The notes under the pieces were generated by a model. That model saw only the letters and a list, made by a program, of their open reading frames with translations. It ran no database searches and was not told the origin of the DNA. Positions 1 through 31,011 of a DNA stretch of 64,000 nucleotides are shown in pieces. The stretch spans positions 4,821,951 to 4,885,950 of the forward strand of contig CM050999.1 of the NCBI GenBank assembly GCA_027704905.1, given 5' to 3'. The translations under genes were made by a program, and so were the position numbers. Source of the DNA: Muraenolepis orangiensis. Lineage: Eukaryota; Chordata; Actinopteri; Gadiformes; Muraenolepididae. Numbering within the stretch: the stretch's first letter is position 1; every line of letters starts with the position of its first letter.

Positions 1-67
1 GTTCGTGTAGCGCCCCTAGCTGACGGTGAACCCGTTCGGTGTAGCGCCCCCTAGCTGACGGTGAACC
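1..67. repeat. Two-copy tandem repeat of ~33 bp
   Basis: Two near-identical copies (1-33 and 34-67) share the core tgtagcgcc..ctagctgacggtgaacc and differ by two single-base insertions. The segment lies just downstream of the vwa5a stop codon in transcript direction, so it may be 3' UTR or the edge of a longer array outside the window. Confidence 0.8.
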
Positions 68-95
68 AAAGACAGGCTGATGATGATGAACCACT

Positions 96-18029
<17,934 letters not shown>

Positions 18030-18209
18030 GATGCCTGTGTAAATCAACCTGAAACACAGTACAGTCAGCTGTGGGCTAATGGAGAAGTAAGCAATAAATA
18101 AAATCAACAGAGTTCAACGGCCAAGAGGGAACTTCCGTCAGTCCCAATGGTCTCACACGGGATCTGGCTGAACTAGACAGGATAATGTTTTGCACTATCA
18201 TCAACGACT

Positions 18210-18612
18210 TACACCAGTGGTACACCATGTAAGGTCCTGCTGTGTACCCCCAGCTACCTCTCATCTGATGGTACATATGAAGACAAGACCGTGTTATTCT
18301 CTATTTAAGGTCCTGTTAATGTCCATCTTGTAATTCCCTCGAAGCACTGTGCTTATAACGTGGCTTTCTCATAACGGGTTTATTCCTCTCCGAATCCACC
18401 GTGAAAACTACACATAAACAAACAGTATAAATGACAAACAAAGTACCATGTTAGACACACAAGAACATTCACAGCATGCGAGATGACTTTAGTAAAGTAA
18501 TAAATGTAAAATAAATACAAACACAACAACATACCTCGTTGCTCTGAAACTTTATAAGAAAACACTTCAACTAACGGAGCTGTAACAGTAACCTCTCTTT
18601 CTCTCTCTCTCT

Positions 18613-18663
<51 letters not shown>

Positions 18664-18840
18664 TCTCTTTCTTTTCTAAATGTAAGTCATAAGAAGAAAT
18701 GTCATATTCTGTTCTTGCAACAACCCAATAAGTACGTTGGGGCGGCTGTGTGTTTGTTTTGATTTGTTTTGAACAGATGTGTTGTTGGTACCCCCGACGT
18801 TACTGTGGTACTGCCCCGTTTGGGAATAGCTGACTCAGCT
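18210..18840. repeat. Dispersed repeat pair member A
   Basis: Two modules occur in the same order as at 27995-28565: acctctcatctgatg..acatatgaagacaagac (18254-18310) and cataagaagaaatgtcatat..gttggggcggctgtgtgttt (18688-18800). The spacer differs and here includes a (CT)n tract at 18595-18670. Probably one family of mobile repeats; no coding content. Confidence 0.65.
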
Positions 18841-20237
18841 GTCTTACAACACAACAGCATTTATTCTGTGGCGAACGGAGAAGAAGCCAACAGCTGAACA
18901 ATAAATACTATTTAGTCCAGAACCGTAAGAAACCCAGGAATGTACCATTTTTACGATGTAGGCCACTGTTGTTGGCAAGTCAATCTTGAAATGAATGACA
19001 TGACAATTGGTGAATTTGTGTTGTTTTTTATGTTTACTTTTGTTTCAGTCTACGCAGTAAAAAGCAAATATTGAACCTACCTGTCAGTAGATAGTCTACG
19101 AGGACGTCCAGGTGGAGGGAGGCACTGGAGAAGCTCTTCCTGAATACGCAGCTACAATAACGGTCCACTGGGTTACAGTTCAGGCGGTGGAGCTTATGTT
19201 TTCCTTTCAATGCCGTGTAGTTCCAAACATCCCCACTAGGGGGAACATGCACAGTCAAGGAATCCCCCTCCCGCTCCCCCGCCCTGTGCCTCCCTCTGGT
19301 GGTGAGACCCGGGGAAACACACAATAACACAATGAGAAAAGCTGCATACGTGCACGCCGGTTCCAGTCTCAGATGTAATCCATTGATATTGTCTCCATGG
19401 TCACAAACAAATGGCCATTGACTCAAATGGACCCCCCCCCCCCCCCAGGCGTCTCGGTCCACAGGTCCCTCCCACAATCCCTTCTAAATACAGCGATAGA
19501 CAGCATCAGCCGTATGGTTGACCAAACCCCTTAGAAAGCAAGTGAGTGAATAGTGTGTGACTCATGTGATGAACCCTTAGTGCCTTCAGAGACGGAGAGA
19601 CGGAGGAGGATCTGTGGCATTTTCCAACATGACAACACAAGTTGATGTCATCATTTCTTTAGAAATAGAGTTTCCTCAGTAGAACACATTCCTCCGCCAC
19701 ACCAAAAAGGCCCTTTGCCCCTAAAGAATCCCTCAAAGAAGTCCTGGATCCGGATTCGGGATTGGGATCTGCAGGGGTCCGGATTAGTATCCCTATATTT
19801 CTGTATATGTTCTTAAATCATAATAGGCATTCCATAATATGTAAGTAACTTTGTGAAATAGTGCACAATATGTGACATATTTTGCCCTACAATCCTGGAT
19901 CCAGTCAATCCTGATCTTTGCAAAAACAAATCCACTGTTCCTTGGTCCAAAATCCATCTAAAGTTTGTCAATTTTTGAGTTATCGTGCTGACCAACAAAC
20001 AGACAGACAAACAGGGCTAGAAACAAAACATCTGGTCCATCTTCGATGTTGGGGGTAATAAAAAGAAACATAACTTCTTATAACAGCTGGACACATAAAG
20101 GCCTGGTGAACTCAAGTCCTGGGCCCTGTTCCATCCTCAGGACAACGCACTCAGAAAGGGCCATGCTAAGCCTGAACCTAGCGTTGGCTAGCAACTGATG
20201 ACCATTCTTCTGTACTGCTGCCCCAAGGAAGTTTACT

Positions 20238-20349
<112 letters not shown>

Positions 20350-21225
20350 GTTTAGTGTGTTTAGAAAGGAGGGAGAGTGAAGGGTGGTCTGCAGGGGGTT
20401 TGAACGCCATGGTAATTTATGCAGCGGGTCTATTGTGATGAGTCAATGCACCGTGCAATAATGGGGGCGAGGAGCTGCACAAAGCGGAGACTCGAGCCTG
20501 TGGCGGGGTGTCCTCAGCCCAACGGTGGTCCTCACCCCACCTTCTCAATTGGTTCGCTGTTATGTATGTAGGCCTGCTCGGGTGTGGAGTCAGGAGACAA
20601 CTAGAGCCAAGGACACACCGTCAGACTCAACAGTAACAACAACAAATAATTATACTTCTACGACTACAGATGAGTGGTTTGACGCAGTCTGTAGCGTCCG
20701 TTACGCACCGTTACGCGCCGTTACGCGGGTTAAAGCCCGTGGATCTCCTCTGCGGACACCTGGTGTGCGTAAGAGCCCAACAACCCGGTGGTCTGAGGTG
20801 AGGACGCGCGTTGAAGTAAACCGACACACAGCTTACTGCACTTTACCGACTGTTTGTGGTTCGATTTGTTAGAATACGTGTCGTCACATACATTCACCGT
20901 TCCGTTTTTCATACGCTTTTAACGAAATGATGAGGGAACGTATTTCGCACTTGTAGACATGCTGCAGCTCACTGTGTTGTACAGTTAATTGTTGCATTGG
21001 ATTATTATGGGTTGTCAGGGATCGGAATCAAGATGAGATGATGTTTGCTTAATGAATGGCGTGATGACATAATAGAAAAGACTTCAATTCGCCTACAATT
21101 CGTGTTCTCAGTCAAAGACCTGTCTTTGTTGAGCCACTTTTAATTGGGGACAGGCCATGGGAACAGAGGCACTGCATTGTATGTGCAACACAGAACAATA
21201 GGACACGGCTGCTGTGACTGGAGTG

Positions 21226-21226
21226 A

Positions 21227-21311
<85 letters not shown>
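21226..21311. repeat. (TG)n microsatellite
   Basis: About 40 TG units, some 250 bp upstream of the vwa7 start codon. Confidence 0.98.
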
Positions 21312-21561
21312 TACGTGTCATGTTTTTAATACACCTTAACAGACTCAAAACTGGTTGTTTCAGTTCATTTAGAGTCCTCTCTCACAGTAACATTTCACCA
21401 CATGTATGCCCTCCACACCTATTAAAGTTTTACAATTTCATTTTCGCAATCATTTCGCAATAATCACCAACAGGTTGCACATTGGCGCATTGCCACCGAC
21501 TAATTGGTTTTTATCCGTCGTTTTCCTCCAGCTGTGATGCCAACCGTCCCATTGGGAAGTG

Positions 21562-22490
21562 ATGGGCAGCCGAGCGATGTTGGGGCGGAGAGCGCACTGG
21601 TTTGCTGCCGCCTACCTGCTCGTGGCCGGGCCGTGCGCGGCCTTCCTCCCGGACTTCTGGTCCCGCGCGTTAACGCTGTCCTGGGACTCCCACACCCACC
21701 AGGACATCACGGAGCGGGCCATCCTCAACCTCACCATGGATACGCTCTCGGGGGTCAACAAGCGCACCCATGACAAGCAGGATCAGGTGAAAGGGCTTTC
21801 AATATGTTGATGAATTAATTAAATTATTAATACAATATGAAAATAAACAAATATTAACAATCAAGGATATAATTATAAACACCTTTTTTAAATAATATAC
21901 ATTGCACATGTTTATGGCGTTTGTGATGGACCGCTCTCTCTCTCTCCAGAGCAGACTGGGTCGTGGGTTCTGGAGCGCTGTGGGGGAGGTGGTCACGTCC
22001 AACGCGGCCATGGACTTCCTGAGCTCCACGCGCTCCGACCCCGTCTTCCACTTTGACTCGGAGCGCGTGGAGGGCGCCACGGCGGCCCTCCGCCAGGCCT
22101 GGGCTCAGACCCTGCTCTCACTGGGGGCCGGCCAGCACCAGAGTGCCCGTCGCAGCTTGGGACAGCTCTTCCACTCCCTGCAGGTACACAGGAGACCAAG
22201 GAGGTGGTGGTGGTTGTGGCTGTGGTTGTTCGTGGTGGTAGTATAGCAGTAGTAGCAGTAGTAGTAGTAGCAGTAGTAGAAGTAGTAGCAGTAGTAGCAG
22301 TAGTAGAAGTAGCAGTAGTAGAAGTAGTAGCAGTAGTAGTAGTAGTAGCAGTAGTAGTAGTAGCAGTAGTAGTAGTAGTAGCAGTAGTAGTAGTAGCAGT
22401 AGTAGTAGTAGTAGTAGCAGTAGTAGTAGTAGCAGTAGTAGTAGTAGTAGTAGCAGTAGTAGTAGTAGCAGTAGTAGTAGTAGTAGTAGC

Positions 22491-22528
<38 letters not shown>

Positions 22529-22529
22529 C

Positions 22530-22570
<41 letters not shown>

Positions 22571-24071
22571 CAGTAGTAGTAGTAGTAGTAGTAGAAGTAG
22601 TAGTAGTAGTCGTAGCAGTAGCAGCATAAGCATTAAACAAAACAGCCTAAAGTGGTTTTCCTTCTCTCTGGCTCTCATTCTCCATCATGGCAGGACTTCT
22701 ACAGTCATAGCAACTGGGTGGAGATGGGCCAGAAGGACGTTTACCACCACCTGCTGCAGCCTGAAGAGCCAGCAGTCCCGCTCGCTCACGGTAACCCACT
22801 GATGTTTCCCGACGTCTAGAGATGTGATTAAAAGCGGCACTTATTACCGTACTATCCTTTTCCCACGAGGGTGATATACCCAGCCTGGGAAAGGTACCTG
22901 TTGATCGGTAGGTTGCCGTCCATATCTTTGTGTGGGCCAATAATCAATACCCCACTCCCCTGTTTAATATTATTACATAGCTGTCCAAGCATCTTCAAAT
23001 CACTACAGAAAGTGAAATGATCTTGATGTGTATACTAATGATACATTCCAACACAACACAATGACCTATTCTATTGCATCTACTGAACAGGAGCATTCAT
23101 TGGCTGCAAGACTTAATGACGCTAATAACACTTCAGTTGCCTGCGTGTGCTGCAGAGGACACTCCGACCTGCATGGAGTGTTTCAGCGCGACCTGCCGAG
23201 GCAACCTAATGCCTCACCTGGGGCTACTCACCACTGGCTACTTCAGCCAGAGCCCCTCCAAACCAGAGGGTAGGTCACAGCTGGTGACCATTCAAATACC
23301 GCCAAGATGTTGAAAAGGATGAACCAAAAAAGAATAACATTCTGTGTTTTCAAACTCACATTCAAGCTTGATTGATCTTTCATCACAGCACTTTTCCCCC
23401 ACTGGACAGGGAAATGTAGCCACGGGGGTATCTTGGACAGCAGCCGTCGGAGAGGCGCCAAGGGAGGCATCAACAAGGACAGCACTTCCCCCCTCTTCTC
23501 CCCACACCATTACCTGCATGCGGAGGCTGCGCGGCTGGCCTCAGAGGCCACTCTGACGGTGCTGAAGGACCTGCGGGACACCGTCGGCCACGCCCCCTTC
23601 CTTCGGTGGGTCCGCTCTCCCTCTCACACCGTCGCAACGAGAGGAGAACAAAGAGTTGACCCTCGGATGAACACAGTATGTTCAAGAATAACAACAAAAA
23701 ACAAGTCAAATAAAACCAAAAAAAGAGTTCTTAAATCAAAGCCAAAGTTTCTAATTCCTCACACTATATCAGAAGGGCAAGTTGAACCCTGAGAGACTTG
23801 TCTGCAGTCTTTGATAAGACTGCAATCCAGCAAGTGTTCTGTTGGTTAATGCACTGCATTTATAAAGCGTTTTGGTCCAAAGCACTTTACAATTATTGCC
23901 AGCCAGCATGTGGGGAGCAGTTAGGGTCAGGGTGTCTTGCTCAGGGACACCTCCTCCTGGAGGAGCCGGGGATCGAACCAGCAACCTTACGGCTGTAAGA
24001 CGACCGCTCTAGCTCCAGAGCTGCTGGCGTAGGATCTGTAGGACCTGCAGGACCTGGAGCATGACGTGTTG

Positions 24072-24107
<36 letters not shown>

Positions 24108-24641
24108 GCCCTGGTCTGGCCAGGCTGTTCAGTGTGCAGCAGCCTCCCTCCTTGGTGTTTGTCCTGGACACCACCGGCAGCATGTTTGAGGAGATCTCCG
24201 CTGCGCGACTGCGGGCCCTCGCCATCATCCAGGGACGCGCAGACTCGGGCGGGCAGCCCGGGACCTACCTGCTGGTTCCCTTCCACGACCCTGGTGAGGA
24301 CCTCTGGCCCCGCCCTCACCACAGCTATCCTCAACAGGGGTTGACGGCCCTCAGCGATTAGTTTGCCGGGGGGGGGGGGAGCCTGTTGAACACAATTGGT
24401 CGCTAGTCTATGGAGGAATGAGTGGTGTGGTGATGTTTTTGGGGTAAAGTTAGCCTTGCCTTCTGACCCGTGACGCAGAGGTGGGGCCGGTGTACCAAAC
24501 AGATGACCCGGAGCAGTTCATTGGCTACATGGAGGACCTGATGGCCCTGGGAGGAGGGGATGAGCCAGAGATGTGCTTCTCTGCCATTCAGGTCCATATG
24601 AAAAGTATACACTGTGGACAAACATCTTAGACATGACTAAG

Positions 24642-24683
<42 letters not shown>

Positions 24684-27312
24684 TGTGTTGTCCATGTCTA
24701 ACCTAAGCTAATGTCCGCGTGTGTTCTCAGCTGGCGCTCACACACAGTCCACCGCTGTCCGAGATCTTTGTGTTCACCGACGCCTCGCCCAAAGATGCCC
24801 AGCTGTTCAGCTCGGTGAAGGCCCTGGCGCTCCAGAGGCGATGCAAGGTAGTGTCGCTATCAGCTCGCAGTTCTTTGTCGACATGTGAGCGTCGCCCCAA
24901 CTGAGCGTAACCATTGGCTCTCATGCCCAGGTGACCTTCCTCCTCACCGAGGACCCCAGTCACAAGAGCAGCAGACGGAGAAAGAGGAGCAGGGGAGGAG
25001 CGGCTCTCTCGCCTGACCGCTTCTCGCTGTACTCTGCCCTGTCAGCCGTGTCCGGAGGACTGACTGTGTTCACCACAAACTCCCACATCCACAAGGTGTC
25101 GGCCATCGTGGAAGACAGCACCGTGGCCAACAAGGTACTAGAAGGAAAACCGTTTTGGGTTTCTAGATTTAGAGTTTGCATCGTTAAAATTATAAATATA
25201 TAATGCGCCTACAGCTAGCTTAAAGAGTAGCCAACCAAACACTGGATGCAGTCCCTCCTACAGGTTGGTTCTCAATATGAGAGTCGGGAGCCCACTTTCT
25301 GTCGCCTGAAATGCATATGGAGTCATGGGAGATTACTGCCTTATAAGTTATAGAAATGTGAGAATGGATGAAAGGGTTCACCAATATATAAACATATACA
25401 CACAGATCAGGACAATGTCATTCATATATACACAGACAGCCTGATGAGTTGGAGTACTTCACTGGGATGATATATGTTGATGGGGTTCAAAAGATGTGAG
25501 GGGAAGCAGCTGCATTACAAGTTGGGTCTCATTCATTGTCTGACCTAAACACGGGGTCCCACAGCAGGCCAGATCCACTGCCACACCATGACAGGTTTAC
25601 TTACCCTTGCGTTGTTTGGTCAACGAGAGCACAGGGCACAGAGAGAACGAGACAGAGAAGTCAGAGCATTGCAGCACACTTACCTCTCCAGCATTTTGAT
25701 TCATCCAACACAATTATGGTGTCTGTCCGGTATGGTGGTGGGATTTGTGTAAAGTGTATTGTTGCTTCTCCTTGTGATGAACACCCCATAGGTGACACTG
25801 CTCCATGTGGAGATTGACGGGGGTGAGGTGGAGTGCCACCATCCCTTCAGAGTAGACGGGGCAGTGAGCAGGGTCGTCCTGCACCTCACCGGCAAACTCA
25901 ATGCCTGTACCCTCACCGACCCCTCGGGTACGCCCCTCTCCTTGTGTGCTGTCCCCATGCAGAAGCACCCTAACCCGGCGGGTTAACAGTAGTTATATTA
26001 TAGTCATGAATGAACAAATTAAATTGAGGACTCTTAATTAATAACCTTGCAACTATGATCCTTAATCAAAAGTGTGTCGTATCTTAGTCCGATAAGCTCT
26101 ATATCGGTCTGTTGCACACACTGTACTATAACATCATAACATCGTCAGGAGTTGCAGTCCACACAATACTTTCTGTGTAGGCTGTGCGAATGGCAACGGC
26201 ATCTATGGAGAGATTCACTTGGAGGTTTGGTCTCGTTGTGTCCCGTCAGGTGTGAGCCAGTCTCTGTTGTCTCTGGCCCAGAGCGGGCCCCTAGCAGAGT
26301 TCCAGAGCTTCGAAGGCCTGAACCGCGTCCGCCTGCTGTCTCCCGTACAGCCGGGGCAGTGGAACCTTCACACCAGCACCCAGGGGCCTGCCACCCTCAA
26401 CATCCTCGGTACCAATATCATCATGATCATATGTCTTTCGCGCTGCTCGTCTGGTTTTCTCCTTGGCTCTCATTCTGTTTCTGTCTTTCTTTTTTGTGTG
26501 TCTCAAAGTCAGCTAATAAACTTAGCGCATATATTACCCTTCATAACATAAGTGTTGTCCTTCCCTTTAAGTTACATTGTGTTACACAGACTGTACTTCT
26601 GTACCAGAAGGGAACCAAAGACTCAATCACCTGCTCCATGCCCCCCAGGTGACAGCAGGGTGGACTTCCTGTATTACTTTGCCACAGTGGCCAATCAGAC
26701 GCACCCTGGGTTGTCCAGGGTGGAGGGCAGTCCAATAGCAGGTGAGTAGAATAACCCCATGCTAGATTGTCATCATTTCTCACACAAAGCGTGTGTAATT
26801 AATCAGCATTCCATCATCTTGGTATTGAAATAACGAGTACAACTTCTCACCTGGCCGGCTCTTTCCCAGGCGTCCCGACCTTCCTGGTGCTGACCGTGAA
26901 GGGTCTGGCCCCCGACGTGGAGGCCTCTTTCAGTCACGTGACGCTGCTGGGAGCCCACGGAGAGAGCTTACAGAAGGTGTGGCTGAACTCCTCGTCCTCC
27001 TCCTCCTCCTCCTCCTCCTCCTCCTCCTCCTCCTCCTCCTCCTCCTCCTCGTCTGTCGGCTCGTACGCGGGGGAGGAGCTTGTTGGCGTGGTGGACCGGG
27101 TACCCAGAGTGCCTTTCTGCGTCCGCCTGTCGGGCCGCGACGGGAGCGGAGACAAGCTGGAGAGGGTGTCCACGGAGATGATCGAACCCACCCATGTTGG
27201 GATACAGGTAGGTGGTGGTGGAGGTGGTGGTGGAGGAGTGGGAGGCAAAGGCTAATGCATAGAGTTGCAATAGCTACTGAATGGAATCTATAGCTTTATT
27301 TCTTTGGCGTAT

Positions 27313-27352
<40 letters not shown>

Positions 27353-29730
27353 ACCCTAACTGCTCCTGACGTGCTGGCTGTCTCCTTGATGGCTGACTGT
27401 TGGTGGGTGAATGTGTGTGTGAATGGGTGAATGTGAGACATGACTTGTAAAGCGCTTTGAGTGGCCGCACTGGTTAGAAAAGCGCTATATAAAAAAAGTA
27501 TATATATATATGACAAAACTAAAATAATCCATGTACACGTCACCTTTTCATGGATCTCTCTCTAGGTTCTGTCTGTCCCACGACTGGTACCGGGACACAG
27601 CACCAAGGTCCACTTTGACGTCCTTAACCACGGCCCCGCCCGCCTCTTCGACCTCACCGCCGCTGACGACCGCGGCTACCTCCATCCGAGAGGCCCTCAT
27701 AGGTATGACAACAACACACCTGTAGCAGTGGACTCTGCCTTCAAATGGCTTCTTGGGGTTCCTGCCAAAGACAAAGACCCAGGGGGATGAGTAATCCGGT
27801 TTATTGGGAAGTTTGTGGTTGATAGCAAACAGAGCAGATGGTCCATGCTAGTGTGTAGTGGTGGCTGGTTTAGTGGGACTTGATTACCAAGGACTCACAG
27901 GTGTGCAGCCTAACCAACCCCAGACTCTAATCAGTCAGACTCAGGCCAGGTGAGGCTGCTTCAACCAGCCACCAACCACACACACACACACACACACACA
28001 CACCCTCTCTACCTCTCATCTGATGTGACATATGAAGACAAGACAGTGTTATTAACTATTTAATGTCCTGTACCCCTCAAACATGTAACCTCCTGCTGTG
28101 TACCCCCTCTACCTCTCATATGATGTAACATATGAAGACAAGACAGTGGTATTAACTATTTAGCTCTTTGTTTAGCCTCGTAGAAAGCCCTCTCATATTT
28201 CAAACAAGTTATATGAACATCGGCTCAAACACAATAGGAATGACTTCTCTGGAAAAGTTATGATAAAATATAAAACGAACATGAATGACTTCTGACCAGA
28301 GAGGACATGCAGCTGATACAGATCCTCAAAACAACAATCAAAACCCAAATACTAGTCAAGAAAATCGTAGTAAGAAAATTTAACTCATAAGAAGAAAAGT
28401 CATATTCGGTTCTTGCAACCCAATAAGTGACCACTTGAAGCAGAGTTGGGGCGGCTGTGTGTTTATTTTTGACAGAGAGGCTATTACAGATTTGTTGTTG
28501 ACGTTCCCCCAAAGTAGCCGTGGTACCCCTGGGGGAACACGGCCCCCACTTTAGGAAAAGCTCGTACATGGGGTGAGTATCGATGGCTCACTACTGGTGC
28601 TTCCTCAATGGAACCAAGGCCTTCATGGTCACTCTTTTTTCTCCTTCTTCCATCCTGCTCCATTAGCTTCCTGGTGGCGGAGAAGGGGTCTGTTCGCAGG
28701 CAGGTGGACCTTCTGACCCCCACGGCGGCCGAGCCAGGCGCCACGGTCACCCTCACCCTGAGCGTGCACGCCCTGGACTCGCTGGACTCCAACTACGCCG
28801 TGGCCTACCTGACCGTGGTTCCTCCGGTGGGTCCTCCATCCAGACACCCCACCACATCATTTTTTTAAAGTCACTAGAGAGGGAATCCCAATGCAGTGGT
28901 TCTGTCTGCCACTCAATTTGTGTGTGTGTGTGTTTTTTGATCAAGGAATTGTGGTTTTTTTTAGGAGCTATTTTAAAATAAATAAATCTACGTTTACGAA
29001 CCTCACTTGAATATACAGTTATTAGTGAGGTTCGAATGCCGAATGATCTAATTATGATAATTAAACATTGTTTGAGGCAATTAAGTCAATATTGTTACAG
29101 TGGAGCCAAAACTTAACATAACTAGAGCCAGTGTGTGGAAGCCTGTGGATGCCTTATCCTCCCTTCCTCTTCCTCCACCCCAAGGACCCTGACATGTCTC
29201 CACCATCCTGCTCCCCCGCCCGCCTGGAGAGCCCATGTCCTTCCCCGTGCTCCGGCTCCAGCTGGACCGTCTCCCTGGCCCTGTCAGACAGGGGCCGCTC
29301 CGGCTTGGCCTCCCTGCAGCTGCTCCGGGGTGAAGGGGTCCTCGCCCTCCTCAGCCACGCCCCCACACCTCCAGGGGAGGGCTGGGCTGGGACACGGCGA
29401 CAGCCGGACCGGGAGAGACCGGCTGGGCCGACGCTCGAGAAGGGAGAGCCCCCTCTGAACGTGTCCGAGCGGGGTCAGCCCATGTGGGTGAGGTACCGGG
29501 CCAGCTGCTGCGCACCACATGCTGAGCTCCTGGTGTGGGACAGGGCTGGAAACTTAAGGCGCTGCCATCTGACCTCAGGCCAGCAGGGGGGGCTAGGGGT
29601 CAGGCACTCTGAGACTAACGGAAGTGGGAGTCTATCCAGCTGCTGTAAGGAAGTGCTGCTGCTGCTTTTGGGCCTATGGACTCATATGGCTTTGATGTTT
29701 GTAAATGAAAATAAATGTTTTGGGAAGTAA
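21562..29730 (+). CDS. vwa7: von Willebrand factor A domain-containing protein 7, complete gene
   Basis: Sixteen exons: 21562-21786, 21950-22183, 22694-22790, 23156-23269, 23410-23605, 24124-24293, 24479-24591, 24731-24847, 24931-25134, 25792-25927, 26250-26408, 26649-26741, 26870-27207, 27566-27702, 28667-28826, 29185-29730. They sum to 3039 bp, 1012 residues (human VWA7 is ~890). An N-terminal signal peptide (hydrophobic AAAYLLVAGPCAAF, about residues 14-27) implies secretion or a luminal location. A Cys-containing N-terminal region has HTHQDITERAILN and DFYSHSNWVEMG. The VWA domain begins at about 298, with MIDAS DTTGS from Asp304 and EIFVFTDASPKD later. A polyserine run from a TCC repeat lies in exon 13. 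The last exon ends in a hydrophobic stretch (VLLLLLGLWTHMALMFV) that could be a membrane or GPI signal. Function in vertebrates is not established. An out-of-frame ATG at 21537 precedes the start. Confidence 0.95.
22240..22625. repeat. (TAG)n/(CAG)n trinucleotide array
   Basis: About 385 bp of agtagtagcagtagtag units, beginning ~55 bp after the vwa7 exon 2 donor. The long poly-Leu, poly-Thr and poly-Val open frames on both strands are artefacts of this repeat. Confidence 0.97.
23840..24012 (-). mobile_element. tRNA-derived SINE (antisense) in vwa7 intron 5
   Basis: Read on the minus strand it starts with a tRNA-like head (gctagagcggtcgtcttaca, B box ggttcgatcccc at 23968-23979) and continues to ccaaaacgctttataaatgc. 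This is the organisation of a teleost tRNA SINE related to the one at 15004. Confidence 0.7.
24067..24108. repeat. (TTG)n microsatellite
   Basis: About 13 TTG units immediately upstream of the acceptor of vwa7 exon 6 (24124), contributing U/G-rich sequence just before ctggccag. Confidence 0.95.
24638..24682. repeat. (TG)n microsatellite
   Basis: About 20 TG units in vwa7 intron 7. Confidence 0.95.
26990..27051 (+). repeat. vwa7: Coding (TCC)n repeat in vwa7 exon 13
   Basis: About 20 TCC codons give a polyserine run after KVWLN. Because it is a pure triplet tract inside an exon, length changes keep the frame. Confidence 0.95.
27318..27352. repeat. (TA)n microsatellite
   Basis: Short AT run in vwa7 intron 13, flanked on the right by a SINE-tail-like sequence. 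Confidence 0.9.
27400..27510. repeat. SINE 3' tail fragment
   Basis: Contains ttgtaaagcgctttgagtgg and agaaaagcgctatataaa, a 3' end shared by many teleost SINE/LINE copies. A related end occurs at 38790-38840 (gtaaagcgctttggataaaa). Confidence 0.7.
27790..28003. repeat. Dispersed repeat with ACAGGTGTGCAGCCT core
   Basis: The segment ggtggctggttta..ccaaggactcacaggtgtgcagcct..ccaggtgaggctgctt..aaccagcc followed by (CA)n is repeated at 33735-33840 and, in inverted orientation, at 53960-54390. One dispersed family. Vwa7 intron 14. Confidence 0.75.
27995..28565. repeat. Dispersed repeat pair member B
   Basis: Here the first module (ctacctctcatctgatg..catatgaagacaagacagtg) is tandemly duplicated (28008-28070 and 28108-28165), followed by the second module (cataagaagaaaagtcatat..ttggggcggctgtgtgttta) at 28386-28470. 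It matches member A at 18210-18840. Confidence 0.65.
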
Positions 29731-30079
29731 AGTGCTTGAATGGCCTTTTCCCGGGGGTGTGATGCCATACATATTCATATAATTTTTTATCAAATTAAAT
29801 AAAAATTACCTGCCCATAAAGTAGGGACAGTGGCCCGTTGGTTCATTTTCTACACGGACACCGGGCTGACCCAATCACATCCCTTACTAGGCCCCACCCC
29901 TCCCCCTCTGTCCTTCTCGCCAACTATTTGGGGACCTTCTCGCTCCGATTTTGCGACTTTTCAGATAATCTTTACGAATTTGTCTCTAAAATTCTCTTGA
30001 AAAATGCAGCAACTTATTCTAATCATTAAGGAAATATATAAAAATATATTATATATGTAATTAATTTTGCTCAGAGTAA
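29710..30079 (+). terminator. vwa7 3' end and poly(A) signal candidates
   Basis: AATAAA at 29710-29715 lies just inside the last codons, and another aaataaaaatt is near 29798-29806. The rest of the stretch to 30079 shows no gene or repeat that I recognise. Confidence 0.5.
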
Positions 30080-30952
30080 TCGCAGTGGTCTCTCTCTCCT
30101 CAGTCAGTAGGTGTGGTCTCTCTCTCCTCAGTCAGTAGGTGTGGTCTCCCTCTCCTCAGTCAGTAGGTGTGGTCTCTCTCTCCTCAGTCAGTAGGTGTGG
30201 TCTCTCTCTCCTCAGTCAGTAGGTGTGGTCTCTCTCTCTCCTCAGTCAGTAGGTGTGGTCTCTCTCTCCTCAGTCAGTAGGTGTGGTCTCTCTCTCTCCT
30301 CAGTCAGTAGGTGTGGTCTCTCTCTCCTCAGTCAGTAGGTGTGGTCTCTCTCTCCTCAGTCAGTAGGTGTGGTCTCTCTCTCCTCAGTCAGTAGGTGTGG
30401 TCTCTCTCTCCTCAGTCAGTAGGTGTGGTCTCTCTCTCCTCAGTCAGTAGGTGTGGTCTCTCTCTCTCCTCAGTCAGTAGGTGTGGTCTCTCTCTCTCCT
30501 CAGTCAGTAGGTGTGGTCTCTCTCTCTCCTCAGTCAGTAGGTGTGGTCTCTCTCTCCTCAGTCAGTAGGTGTGGTCTCTCTCTCTCCTCAGTCAGTAGGT
30601 GTGGTCTCTCTCTCTCCTCAGTCAGTAGGTGTGGTCTCTCTCTCTCCTCAGTCAGTAGGTGTGGTCTCTCTCTCTCCTCAGTCAGTAGGTGTGGTCTCTC
30701 TCTCCTCAGTCAGTAGGTGTGGTCTCTCTCTCTCCTCAGTCAGTAGGTGTGGTCTCTCTCTCTCCTCAGTCAGTAGGTGTGGTCTCTCTCTCCTCAGTCA
30801 GTAGGTGTGGTCTCTCTCTCTCCTCAGTCAGTAGGTGTGGTCTCTCTCTCCTCAGTCAGTAGGTGTGGTCTCTCTCTCCTCAGTCAGTAGGTGTGGTCTC
30901 TCTCTCCTCAGTCAGTAGGTGTGGTCTCTCTCTCCTCAGTCAGTAGGAGTGG
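30080..30952. repeat. 29-31-bp minisatellite between vwa7 and cipc
   Basis: About 30 copies of tctctctctcctcagtcagt plus aggtgtgg. Unit length alternates through gain or loss of one CT. Each copy carries a ctctcctcag that resembles a splice acceptor on the plus strand, but no exon follows. Confidence 0.97.
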
Positions 30953-31011
30953 TAAGGGGACATAAGGGGAACAGCGCATTCAAATTGACACTAACTGTAG
31001 TTCAACTCCAC

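Noticed and set aside
22118..22678. Poly-Leu, poly-Thr and poly-Val frames of 140-215 codons
   Set aside because: Translation of the TAG/CAG triplet array in vwa7 intron 2.
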